Origin: Chloroflexota bacterium
GTDB taxonomy: Bacteria; Chloroflexota; Limnocylindria; QHBO01
Assembly (NCBI GenBank): GCA_024636135.1
Contig: JAGXHP010000175.1
Coordinates: forward strand, 1 to 7,277
Direction of reading: 5' to 3'
DNA: 7,277 bases
The notes under the pieces were generated by a model. The model was given only the letters and a program-made list of their open reading frames with translations. It made no database searches and was not told the origin of the DNA. Below are positions 1 through 5,996 of the stretch, piece by piece; the first letter of the stretch is position 1; every line of letters begins with the position of its first letter. Position numbers and translations under genes: made by a program.

Positions 1-1182
1 CCCGACTGGCTCCGAGCTCTCCGCGCTCGCTGGTGGGAGCGCGCCGTGGCCACGCCGCTCCCGACGGGGCAGGAGGAAGAGTGGCGCCGGACATCGCTCG
101 ATGCCCTGCCCCGCGATGCGGAGCTCCTGCTCGACGTGCCGGAGCTCGAGACGTACCTGCCGCCCGGTGCCGCGGAGGCGGGCGTGATCCTCACCGATCT
201 GCGCACGGCCGTTCGCGATCACGGCGACCTCGTCCAGCGTCACCTTGGCGGGGCCGATGGGCCTGCGTCGCACGCCCACTTCTGGGCGTTGGCCCAGGCT
301 GCCTGGACCGGTGGATTGTTCTGCTACGTGCCGGGCGGGGTCACCGTGGACGGCACGATGGTCGCCAAGCAAACGCTTCCCCGTGCCGACGTGGCGTTTC
401 ACCCGGTTGCGCTTATCGTCACCGGTGAGTCGAGCAGCGCGACGCTGCTCGAGGAGGTCGTATCGCCCGATGGTGCGGCCGGCTGGTACGGCGGCATCGT
501 CGACGTGAGCGTTGGCCAGGATGCTCGCCTCCGCTACGCCAACCTGCAGCAGCTCGGCGACGGTACCTGGCGCATCGGTGCGGAGCGCGTGCTGGTCGGG
601 CAGGACGCGACGGTCACGACCCTCAACGCCGAGATCGGATCGTCCATCACCAAGCTGGGCCTCGACGTGCTCATGAACGGCAAGGGCGGCACGTCGAAGG
701 TGCTCGGCCTGCTCGCCGCCGGCGACGACCAGCAGATCGACATCAACACGGTCCAGGACCTCGCCGCCGACCACACCACGAGCGACCTGCTCTACCTGTC
801 GGCGCTGTACGACCGCGCCCACGCGTCGTTCTATGGCGTCACCAACGTGCGCCACGGGACGCGGCAGACGAGCAGCTACCAGGAATGCCGGAACCTCCTG
901 CTCAGCCCACACGCGGGCGCCGAGCCGATTCCGGTGCTCGAGATCGAGGCCAACGACATCCTGCGCTGCGGTCACGGCGCGACGGCCGGCGCCATCGATC
1001 CGACCATGTTGTTCTACGCGCAGTCGCGCGGCCTTGCCGGCGACGAGGCCGAGCGAATGATCGTGCGCGGATTCTTCGAGCAGGTCGTGGCCCAGATCGT
1101 GGACGAGACCATTCGCGAGCGGATCATCGCCGCACTCGCCGATCGGATCGGCAGCGACACGTCCGACGAGGTGGCGGCATGA
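1..1182 (+). CDS. sufD: Fe-S cluster assembly protein SufD (5' partial)
   Basis: SufD is a beta-helical scaffold subunit of the SufBCD complex, which builds Fe-S clusters in the cytoplasm. The frame is open from base 1 (393 codons visible). The first residues, PDWLRALRARWWERA, followed by EEEWRRTSLD at about residues 25-34, match the N-terminal region of SufD, so the gene begins upstream. The GTG at 46 is an internal valine codon, not the start. The C-terminal core has the family signature RCGHGATAGAID, with Cys323 and His325 (window numbering) at the positions of the E. coli SufD Cys358/His360 pair, followed by the FYAQSRGL block. The EEEW block favours SufD over its paralogue SufB, which I do not see here. 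SufD is usually about 400-440 residues, so roughly 10-40 are missing. The stop overlaps the next start (ATGA), implying translational coupling. Confidence 0.93.
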   Translation, partial: PDWLRALRARWWERAVATPLPTGQEEEWRRTSLDALPRDAELLLDVPELETYLPPGAAEAGVILTDLRTAVRDHGDLVQRHLGGADGPASHAHFWALAQAAWTGGLFCYVPGGVTVDGTMVAKQTLPRADVAFHPVALIVTGESSSATLLEEVVSPDGAAGWYGGIVDVSVGQDARLRYANLQQLGDGTWRIGAERVLVGQDATVTTLNAEIGSSITKLGLDVLMNGKGGTSKVLGLLAAGDDQQIDINTVQDLAADHTTSDLLYLSALYDRAHASFYGVTNVRHGTRQTSSYQECRNLLLSPHAGAEPIPVLEIEANDILRCGHGATAGAIDPTMLFYAQSRGLAGDEAERMIVRGFFEQVVAQIVDETIRERIIAALADRIGSDTSDEVAA

Positions 1183-1511
1183 CCGCCCTCGAGCAGCGTG
1201 CCAGTGGCTTCGTGACGGTCGCGCGCACCGCCGACGTCGAGCCCGGGACGGTTCGCGTCGTCGAGGTGGACGGTCGGTCGCTGTGTATCGGCCTCACCGA
1301 AGACGGCGAGTGGGGTGCCATCGACAACGTATGCACCCACGACGGCGGGACCCTTGGCGAGGGTGAGCTCGATGACAATGGCGTCGAGTGCCCGCGTCAC
1401 GGCGGCCGGTTCGATCTGTTCACCGGGCGCGTGCTTGCTCTGCCGCCAGTTCGACCAGTGAGTGCCTACGAGACCGTCGTCGAGGGCGACGAGGTCCGGG
1501 TGCGGATCTGA
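1179..1511 (+). CDS. Small Rieske-type [2Fe-2S] ferredoxin
   Basis: This 110-residue soluble protein has the Rieske cluster motif C52-T-H54, then 16 residues, then C71-P-R-H74. Two Cys and two His would bind a [2Fe-2S] cluster. There is no signal peptide, membrane anchor or oxygenase domain, so it resembles the free-standing ferredoxins of the NirD/BphF type. The ATG overlaps the sufD stop by four bases, and GAGGTGG at 1168-1174 lies four bases upstream, which fixes the start. Small Rieske proteins occur next to suf genes in various bacteria. A role supplying electrons for cluster assembly or persulfide reduction is an inference from context; the protein could equally be a client of the pathway. 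Confidence 0.9.
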   Translation: MTALEQRASGFVTVARTADVEPGTVRVVEVDGRSLCIGLTEDGEWGAIDNVCTHDGGTLGEGELDDNGVECPRHGGRFDLFTGRVLALPPVRPVSAYETVVEGDEVRVRI

Positions 1512-1513
1512 CG

Positions 1514-2005
1514 ATGAAGATCAGCACGCGCACGGAGTACGGCATCCGCGTCCTCGTGACGCTGGCCCGCGTTGACGACGCAACCTGCCTGTCGCTCACC
1601 GAGATCGCACGGCGCGAGAAACTGCCGCACGCCTACCTGGAGCAGCTCGTCGGCGACCTGCGACGTGCCGGGCTGGTCCAGGCGACACGCGGCCAGGCCG
1701 GTGGGTACCGGCTCACACGCCCGGCGGCCGAGATCGCCATGACCCAGGTCGTCCGCGCGCTCGAGGGCCCGCTGCTCGAGATGCCCTGTGCCGGCGCCGA
1801 GGACCTCGAGCACTGTGATCGGCCTGAGCCGTGCAGCGTGCACGAGGTCTTCCAGCGTGTCTATGAATCCCTGTCCAGCTCGCTCGGCGCGACCAACCTG
1901 GCCGAGGTGGCGGCTGCCGCTGGAGGCCCGCCGTACCCCCAACAGGTTCGGCGTCGTCGGGCGCAGCAGGCGACCACCATCCAGCAGGAAGCAAGGAACG
2001 CATGA
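1514..2005 (+). CDS. Rrf2/IscR-family Fe-S transcriptional regulator
   Basis: A 163-residue winged-helix regulator of the Rrf2 family. The N-terminus MKISTRTEYGIRVLVTLA is typical, followed by the helix-turn-helix region (about 28-52) and the wing with GQAGGYRLTRP (60-70). Three cysteines, C92, C101 and C107, with H110 three residues after the last, mimic the IscR cluster ligands (Cys92, Cys98, Cys104, His107 in E. coli), with a longer first spacing (8 intervening residues instead of 5). The protein therefore probably senses Fe-S or redox status and controls this operon, as IscR does for isc/suf genes; its targets are inferred. The tail from about 139 is basic and Gln-rich. The chosen ATG gives the canonical Rrf2 N-terminus, two bases after the Rieske stop. 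An upstream in-frame extension would lie inside the Rieske gene and is rejected. The stop overlaps the sufC start (ATGA). Confidence 0.92.
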   Translation: MKISTRTEYGIRVLVTLARVDDATCLSLTEIARREKLPHAYLEQLVGDLRRAGLVQATRGQAGGYRLTRPAAEIAMTQVVRALEGPLLEMPCAGAEDLEHCDRPEPCSVHEVFQRVYESLSSSLGATNLAEVAAAAGGPPYPQQVRRRRAQQATTIQQEARNA

Positions 2006-2844
2006 CCGACGAACTCGTCATCTCCGGACTCGAAGTGAGCATCGCGGGGAAGAAGATCCTCAAGGGGCTCGACCTGACCGTGAAGCAGGGAGAGGTCCAT
2101 GCGCTCATGGGCCCCAACGGCTCCGGCAAGACCAGCCTGGCGTTCACCCTCATGGGCCATCCGGACTATCGCGTGAATTCCGGATCCGTCACGTGGCGTG
2201 GCGCTGACCTGCTGGCGCTGACGCCGGACAAGCGCGCGCGGCTCGGAGTATTCCTGGCGTTCCAGTATCCGAGCGCGATCCCCGGCGTGACCGTCGCCAG
2301 CTTCCTGCGCAACATCTACAACGCCATTCACCACCCCAAGCAGCCCGATGCATCAGGCGAGACGTCGATCAAGTACACGGGCATCCCGCTGGCGAAGTTC
2401 CGCAAGCTCATGGAGGAGAAGATGGCACTCCTCCGCATGGATCCCGTCTTCGCGACGCGCTACGTCAACGAGGGATTCTCGGGCGGCGAGAAGAAGCGCC
2501 TCGAGATGCTCCAGATGGCGATCCTCGGCCCGACGATGGCAATCCTGGACGAGACGGACTCGGGCCTGGATATCGACGCGCTGAAGTCGGTCGCCGAGGG
2601 GATCAACGCGACCCTCTCGCCGGAGATGGGCGTGCTGATGATCACCCACTACCAGCGCATGCTGAATTACGTGAAGCCGCAGTTCGTCCACGTCCTCCTC
2701 GATGGACGAGTGGTGATGTCCGGCGGCGAGGAGCTGAGCCATCAGCTCGAGGCCAACGGCTACGACTGGGTCCGCGAGAAGGTCGGGCTGCCCGCGAACG
2801 TCGGTGACGAGGCGTCGGCCCCCGAGCCGGTCGCCCAGCACTAG
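2002..2844 (+). CDS. sufC: SUF ABC-type ATPase SufC
   Basis: SufC is the cytosolic ATPase that powers the SufBCD scaffold. This 280-residue protein has every ABC motif: Walker A GPNGSGKT (37-44), Q-loop Gln88 in AFQYP, signature FSGGEKKR (159-166), Walker B/D-loop ILDETDSGLD (181-190) and switch His216 in THYQRML. The FSGGEKKR and DSGLDIDALK blocks are specific to SufC rather than to transporter ATPases. It is slightly longer than E. coli SufC (about 248), partly from a short Ala/Pro-rich tail. The ATG overlaps the stop of the Rrf2 gene, and AAGGA at 1993-1997 is four bases upstream. Its separation from sufD by the Rieske and regulator genes differs from the usual sufBDC or sufBCD blocks. Confidence 0.97.
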   Translation: MTDELVISGLEVSIAGKKILKGLDLTVKQGEVHALMGPNGSGKTSLAFTLMGHPDYRVNSGSVTWRGADLLALTPDKRARLGVFLAFQYPSAIPGVTVASFLRNIYNAIHHPKQPDASGETSIKYTGIPLAKFRKLMEEKMALLRMDPVFATRYVNEGFSGGEKKRLEMLQMAILGPTMAILDETDSGLDIDALKSVAEGINATLSPEMGVLMITHYQRMLNYVKPQFVHVLLDGRVVMSGGEELSHQLEANGYDWVREKVGLPANVGDEASAPEPVAQH

Positions 2845-2855
2845 GGCAGGCAAGC

Positions 2856-4115
2856 GTGGCGATCGAGCAGCTGGCGACCGACATCCTGGACGGGGCGGCG
2901 CTGCGCGCCGACTTCCCCGTCTTCGATCGCGCGCATCGCTCGGGGCAGCCCCTGACGTTCCTCGACTCCGCGGCATCGGCGCCGAAGCCGCGCGCGGTGA
3001 TCGAGGCCGTGGCGGATGCGTATGGGCACCACTACGCCAACGTGCATCGCGGAATCTATGAGCTGAGCGAGGACGCCACCGCCCGCTTCGAGGCTGCCCG
3101 CAAGGCGGTCGCCGGGTTCATCGGCGCGCCGAGCGACCGCGAGGTCGTGTTCGTGCGCAACGCCACCGAGGGAATCAACCTCGTCGCGTACAGCTGGGGC
3201 CGGACGAACATCGGCCCCGGCGACCTCATCTTGTCGACCGAGATGGAGCATCACGCCAACCTCGTTCCGTGGCAGCAGCTGGCGGCGGAATCCGGCGCCA
3301 CGATCGAGTACGTCGGGATCACCGATGACGGCCACCTCGACCTCGACGACCTGCAACTGAAGCTTGCCCGCGGCCCGAGGCTCCTCGCCGTGGGCCACGT
3401 CAGCAACGCGCTCGGCACGATCAACCCGATCGAGGAGATCAGCGCCATGGCCCACGCGGCCGGCGCGATCGTCGTGCTCGATGCCGCGCAGAGCGTGCCG
3501 CACATGCCGGTCGACGTCGTCCGCCTCGGCATCGACTTCCTGGCGCTCTCGGGCCACAAGATGCTCGGGCCGTCGGGCATCGGCGCGCTCTGGGGTCGTC
3601 GAGAGCTGCTCGAGGCCATGCCCCCCTTCATGACGGGAGGCAGCATGATCAGCAAGGTCACCCTCGCCGGAACGACCTGGGCGGAGGTTCCACTCAAGTT
3701 CGAGGCAGGGACGCCGGCTATCGCCGAGGCGATCGGCCTGCATGCGGCCATCGACTACCTTGACGCCATCGGCATGGAGAACGTGCGGGCGCACGAACGG
3801 TTCCTGTTCCAGCACGCCTGGGACGCGCTGAGCGCGGCGCCCGGGGTGCGGCTGCTCGGTCCCGCCTCGCCGGACGAGCATGCGGCCGTGATCAGCTTCG
3901 TCCTCGACGGGGTCCATCCCCACGATGTCGCCACCGTCTTCGACGGGCACGGCGTGGCAGTGCGGGCCGGCCATCACTGCGCCCAGCCGGTCATGGCGCG
4001 CTACGACCTGCCGGCCACCACGAGGGCCAGCTTCTACGTCTACAACGGCCTCGAGGACGTCGAGCGCCTGCTCGCCGCCATCCGCGCCACGCGGACGCTG
4101 TTCGGGGTGGGGTGA
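2856..4115 (+). CDS. sufS: Cysteine desulfurase SufS (group II)
   Basis: A PLP enzyme that converts L-cysteine to L-alanine and carries the sulfur as a persulfide. The 419-residue length is normal. Visible sites include the N-terminal FLDSAASAPKP (35-44), the EMEHHAN block (129-135), LDAAQS (208-213), the PLP lysine K235 in LSGHKMLGP, the catalytic Cys375 in RAGHHCAQPVM, and R390 in the substrate region. His356 lies 19 residues before the catalytic Cys, as His342 does in Bacillus subtilis SufS, where it takes part in the zinc-ligand swap with SufU; this fits the downstream sufU. The GTG start follows sufC by 11 bases, with AGGGCAGG just upstream. Sulfur from this enzyme may feed both the Fe-S scaffold and the downstream rhodanese-E1 protein; the second route is inferred. 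Confidence 0.97.
   Translation: MAIEQLATDILDGAALRADFPVFDRAHRSGQPLTFLDSAASAPKPRAVIEAVADAYGHHYANVHRGIYELSEDATARFEAARKAVAGFIGAPSDREVVFVRNATEGINLVAYSWGRTNIGPGDLILSTEMEHHANLVPWQQLAAESGATIEYVGITDDGHLDLDDLQLKLARGPRLLAVGHVSNALGTINPIEEISAMAHAAGAIVVLDAAQSVPHMPVDVVRLGIDFLALSGHKMLGPSGIGALWGRRELLEAMPPFMTGGSMISKVTLAGTTWAEVPLKFEAGTPAIAEAIGLHAAIDYLDAIGMENVRAHERFLFQHAWDALSAAPGVRLLGPASPDEHAAVISFVLDGVHPHDVATVFDGHGVAVRAGHHCAQPVMARYDLPATTRASFYVYNGLEDVERLLAAIRATRTLFGVG
4104..4110 (+). promoter_or_regulatory. Ribosome binding site that decides the sufU start
   Basis: GGGGTGG inside the last codons of sufS lies seven bases before the ATG at 4118 but only one base before the alternative GTG at 4112, so it favours the ATG. 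This is a G-rich match to a Shine-Dalgarno site, not a perfect one. Confidence 0.5.
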
Positions 4116-4117
4116 CG

Positions 4118-4540
4118 ATGGACAACCTGTACCGCGACTTCATCCTTGAGCACTACCGCGAGCCGCACAACCGCGGGACCCTCGATCCGCACGACCTGCA
4201 CTTCGCCGATTCGAATCCGACCTGCGGCGACGAGATGTCGATGACGTTGCGCCTCGATGACGCGAAGGAGCGCGTCACCGACGTCGCGTTCGACGGTCGT
4301 GGCTGCGCCATCAGCCAGGCATCGGCTTCGATCATGACCGACGAGCTGCGCGGGATGTCGCTGGACGAGCTGCGACAGCTCGACCCGAAGGACGTCCTCG
4401 AGAACCTCGGCGTGCCGATCGGCCCGGCCCGCCTGAAGTGCGCGCTGCTCGGCTATAAGGTGCTCCAGGGCGCCGTCATCGGCGCTGAGGCGCGCTGGCC
4501 GGACGAGGCTGACGTGCTGGCCGGGGGATCGGCGCCATGA
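4118..4540 (+). CDS. sufU: SufU zinc-dependent sulfur acceptor, short form
   Basis: SufU accepts sulfur from SufS through a zinc-bound cysteine and passes it to the scaffold. The 140-residue protein begins MDNLYRDFILEHYREPHN, as expected, and has the ligand set C36 and D38 (TCGDEM), C63 (GRGCAISQASAS) and C108 (ARLKCALLGYK). Lys107 before the last Cys is SufU-like; IscU has His there. The C63-C108 distance (45) is close to E. coli IscU (43) and well short of B. subtilis SufU (62), so the insertion usual for SufU is largely missing. The ATG at 4118 is preferred because GGGGTGG (4104-4110) lies seven bases upstream; an in-frame GTG at 4112 would add two residues and is too close to that site. 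Its job as partner of the adjacent SufS is well supported by context. Confidence 0.93.
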   Translation: MDNLYRDFILEHYREPHNRGTLDPHDLHFADSNPTCGDEMSMTLRLDDAKERVTDVAFDGRGCAISQASASIMTDELRGMSLDELRQLDPKDVLENLGVPIGPARLKCALLGYKVLQGAVIGAEARWPDEADVLAGGSAP

Positions 4541-4581
4541 GCAATCCCATCACCCCACACGGCAAGGAACCCAGTCCCTGA
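4537..4581 (+). CDS. Possible 14-codon coupling ORF between sufU and the rhodanese-E1 gene
   Basis: A short frame encodes MSNPITPHGKEPSP. Its ATG overlaps the sufU stop (ATGA), and its TGA overlaps the next ATG by one base (TGATG). GGGGGA at 4523-4528 lies eight bases before its start, a reasonable binding site. The frame contains AAGGA (4564-4568), which probably serves the rhodanese-E1 start at 4581, twelve bases on. Translating this frame could keep ribosomes flowing between the two genes. The peptide resembles no family I know. It may equally be a chance reading frame in a 40-base spacer. Confidence 0.25.
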   Translation: MSNPITPHGKEPSP

Positions 4582-5708
4582 TGACCACCGAAATCCGCGA
4601 GGTCAGCGCCGCCGAGGCGGTTGCGCTCGCCCGCGACGGCTACCACGTCATCGACGTCCGCGAGCCGAGCGAATGGAACGCCGGACACGTGGACGGCGCA
4701 ACGCTCCTCCCGCTCAACGACGTTCCATCACGCATCGGCGATGTCGCTCCCGACAAGGCTGCACCGCTTCTCCTGCATTGCGCCGTCGGAGGCCGATCCG
4801 GCCGCGCCGCCGCGAAGCTGGTGGAGCTGGGGTACACGAACGTCGTGAGCATGAAGGCGCCGCTCGGACACTGGAAGGAGCAGGGCGGTCCGTGGGAGGA
4901 GCCGCGCCAGCTGCTCACGCCGGCTCAGCAGCGCCGCTATTCGCGCCAGACGCTGATTCCCGAGATCGGCCAGGAGGGGCAGCGCAAGCTGCTCGACGCG
5001 AAGGTGCTGCTCATCGGCGCGGGCGCGCTGGGCTCTCCATCGGCGCTCTACCTGTCGGCATCGGGGATCGGCACCATCGGCCTGGTCGACGACGACGTGG
5101 TGGAGGAGTCGAATCTCCAGCGACAGGTGCTCCACGGGGTCGATCGACTCGGCATGCGCAAGGTCGACTCCGGCGAGCTGACCATCCGTGGCCTGAACCC
5201 CGAGACCGTGGTCGTGAAGCACGCCGAGCGGCTGAACGCGGACAACGTGGAGCGGCTCATCGCCGACTACGACGTCATCGTCGACGGCACCGACAACTTC
5301 GACACCCGCTACATCCTCAACGACGCGGCGGTGAAGCTTCGCAAGCCGATCGTCCACGGCTCGATCTACCGCTGGGATGGCCAGATCACGACCTTCGTGC
5401 CGTTCGAGGGGCCGTGCTACCGCTGCATGTACCCGGTCCAGCCGCCGGAGGAGCTCGCCCCAGCCTGCAGCGTGGCCGGCGTGCTCGGCGTGCTGCCGGG
5501 CGTCATCGGCATGCTGCAGTCGAACGAGGTGTTCAAGCTCGTGCTCGGCGTGGGCGAGACCCTCGCCGGTCGCCTGCTGATGTTCGACGCCATGGGCACC
5601 ACCTTCGACGAGGTCCGAATCTGGCGTGACCCGGCGTGCCCCGCGTGCGGCGATGCCTCGCCGCATGCAGCACCCATCCAGCAGCCGGCTCAGCCGGTCG
5701 CGGTCTGA
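4581..5708 (+). CDS. Rhodanese-E1 fusion (MoeZ/MoeB-like), sulfur carrier activating enzyme
   Basis: A 375-residue fusion. Residues about 5-110 are a rhodanese domain with VIDVREPSEW (23-32) and active-site loop C67-A-V-G-G-R-S73, in which Cys67 would hold a persulfide. Residues about 113-350 are a ThiF/MoeB-type E1 domain: YSRQTLIPEIG (120-130), the nucleotide loop GAGALGS (146-152), N178/R181 in SNLQRQ, K194, DGTDNF (235-240), zinc pairs C279/C282 (CYRC) and C353/C356 (CPAC), and Cys296 in PACSVAGVLGV, the position used for sulfur transfer in MOCS3/Uba4-type enzymes. Such enzymes adenylate the C-terminal Gly-Gly of a ubiquitin-like carrier and convert it to a thiocarboxylate. The next gene encodes that carrier, so CysO is the likely substrate; service to MoaD or ThiS is also possible. 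In mycobacterial MoeZ the rhodanese domain is at the C-terminus; here the order is reversed. It ends with a short Ala/Pro/Gln tail. Confidence 0.93.
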   Translation: MTTEIREVSAAEAVALARDGYHVIDVREPSEWNAGHVDGATLLPLNDVPSRIGDVAPDKAAPLLLHCAVGGRSGRAAAKLVELGYTNVVSMKAPLGHWKEQGGPWEEPRQLLTPAQQRRYSRQTLIPEIGQEGQRKLLDAKVLLIGAGALGSPSALYLSASGIGTIGLVDDDVVEESNLQRQVLHGVDRLGMRKVDSGELTIRGLNPETVVVKHAERLNADNVERLIADYDVIVDGTDNFDTRYILNDAAVKLRKPIVHGSIYRWDGQITTFVPFEGPCYRCMYPVQPPEELAPACSVAGVLGVLPGVIGMLQSNEVFKLVLGVGETLAGRLLMFDAMGTTFDEVRIWRDPACPACGDASPHAAPIQQPAQPVAV

Positions 5709-5712
5709 GGAG
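5707..5712 (+). promoter_or_regulatory. Ribosome binding site that decides the cysO start
   Basis: GAGGAG overlaps the stop codon of the rhodanese-E1 gene and lies four bases before the GTG at 5717. This supports the GTG over in-frame starts further upstream inside the preceding gene. Confidence 0.6.
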
Positions 5713-5716
5713 TCCC

Positions 5717-5992
5717 GTGAGCACGATCCGCATTCCCCCTGTCCTGCGCGAGAACACCGGTGGCAGCCGCACGGTCGACGTGACCGGTGGAACCGTCGCC
5801 GAGGCCCTCGACGACCTGTTCGGCAGGCACCCCGCGCTCCGCGACCGCGTCACCGAGGACGGGGAGCTGAGCCGCTTCATCAACGTCTACGTCAACGATC
5901 GCGACGTTCGGTATCGGGATGGGCTCGACACGGCCGTCGGGGCCGATGACACGATCATCCTGCTGCCCGCAATGGCCGGAGGATCGCACTAG
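5717..5992 (+). CDS. cysO: CysO-like ubiquitin-fold sulfur carrier protein (MoaD/ThiS family)
   Basis: A 91-residue beta-grasp protein that would carry sulfide as a C-terminal thiocarboxylate for cysteine synthesis. The start MSTIRIPPVLRENTGGSRTV and the blocks FINVYVNDRDVRY (59-71) and ILLPAMAGG (81-89) closely resemble Mycobacterium tuberculosis CysO, which has TILRPHTGG, FVNIYVNDEDVRF and ends in AVAGG. The GTG start gives the family length; a longer frame reaching back to 5636 would overlap the E1 gene by 73 bases and is rejected. The protein does not end at Gly88-Gly89 but continues with Ser90-His91. A free Gly-Gly end is required for activation, so the last two residues must be removed first, plausibly by the downstream JAMM peptidase. 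It sits eight bases after its presumed E1 and four before cysM. Confidence 0.93.
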   Translation: MSTIRIPPVLRENTGGSRTVDVTGGTVAEALDDLFGRHPALRDRVTEDGELSRFINVYVNDRDVRYRDGLDTAVGADDTIILLPAMAGGSH

Positions 5993-5996
5993 GCCG

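Noticed and set aside
885..1178. An N-terminal extension of the Rieske frame starting at 885.
   Set aside because: It lies inside sufD, is Arg-rich, and the ATG at 1179 has a good ribosome site and gives the normal ferredoxin size.
46..1182. Treating the GTG at 46 as the start of sufD.
   Set aside because: The frame is open to base 1, and the residues before 46 (PDWLRALRARWWERA) fit the SufD N-terminal region, so this is an internal codon.
2841..3977. Long minus-strand frame of 378 codons opposite sufS.
   Set aside because: The + strand carries a complete SufS with all catalytic residues; the reverse frame has no family motif and is a typical shadow in high-GC DNA.
4673..5708. Long alternative frames over the rhodanese-E1 gene (+ 4673-5629 and - 4728-5666).
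   Set aside because: Both are Arg/Ala or His/Arg-rich with no recognisable domain, while the chosen frame has complete rhodanese and E1 motifs.
5636..5716. An N-terminal extension of the CysO frame starting at 5636.
   Set aside because: These 27 codons lie almost wholly in the E1 gene, do not resemble the family, and a good ribosome site sits just before the GTG at 5717.
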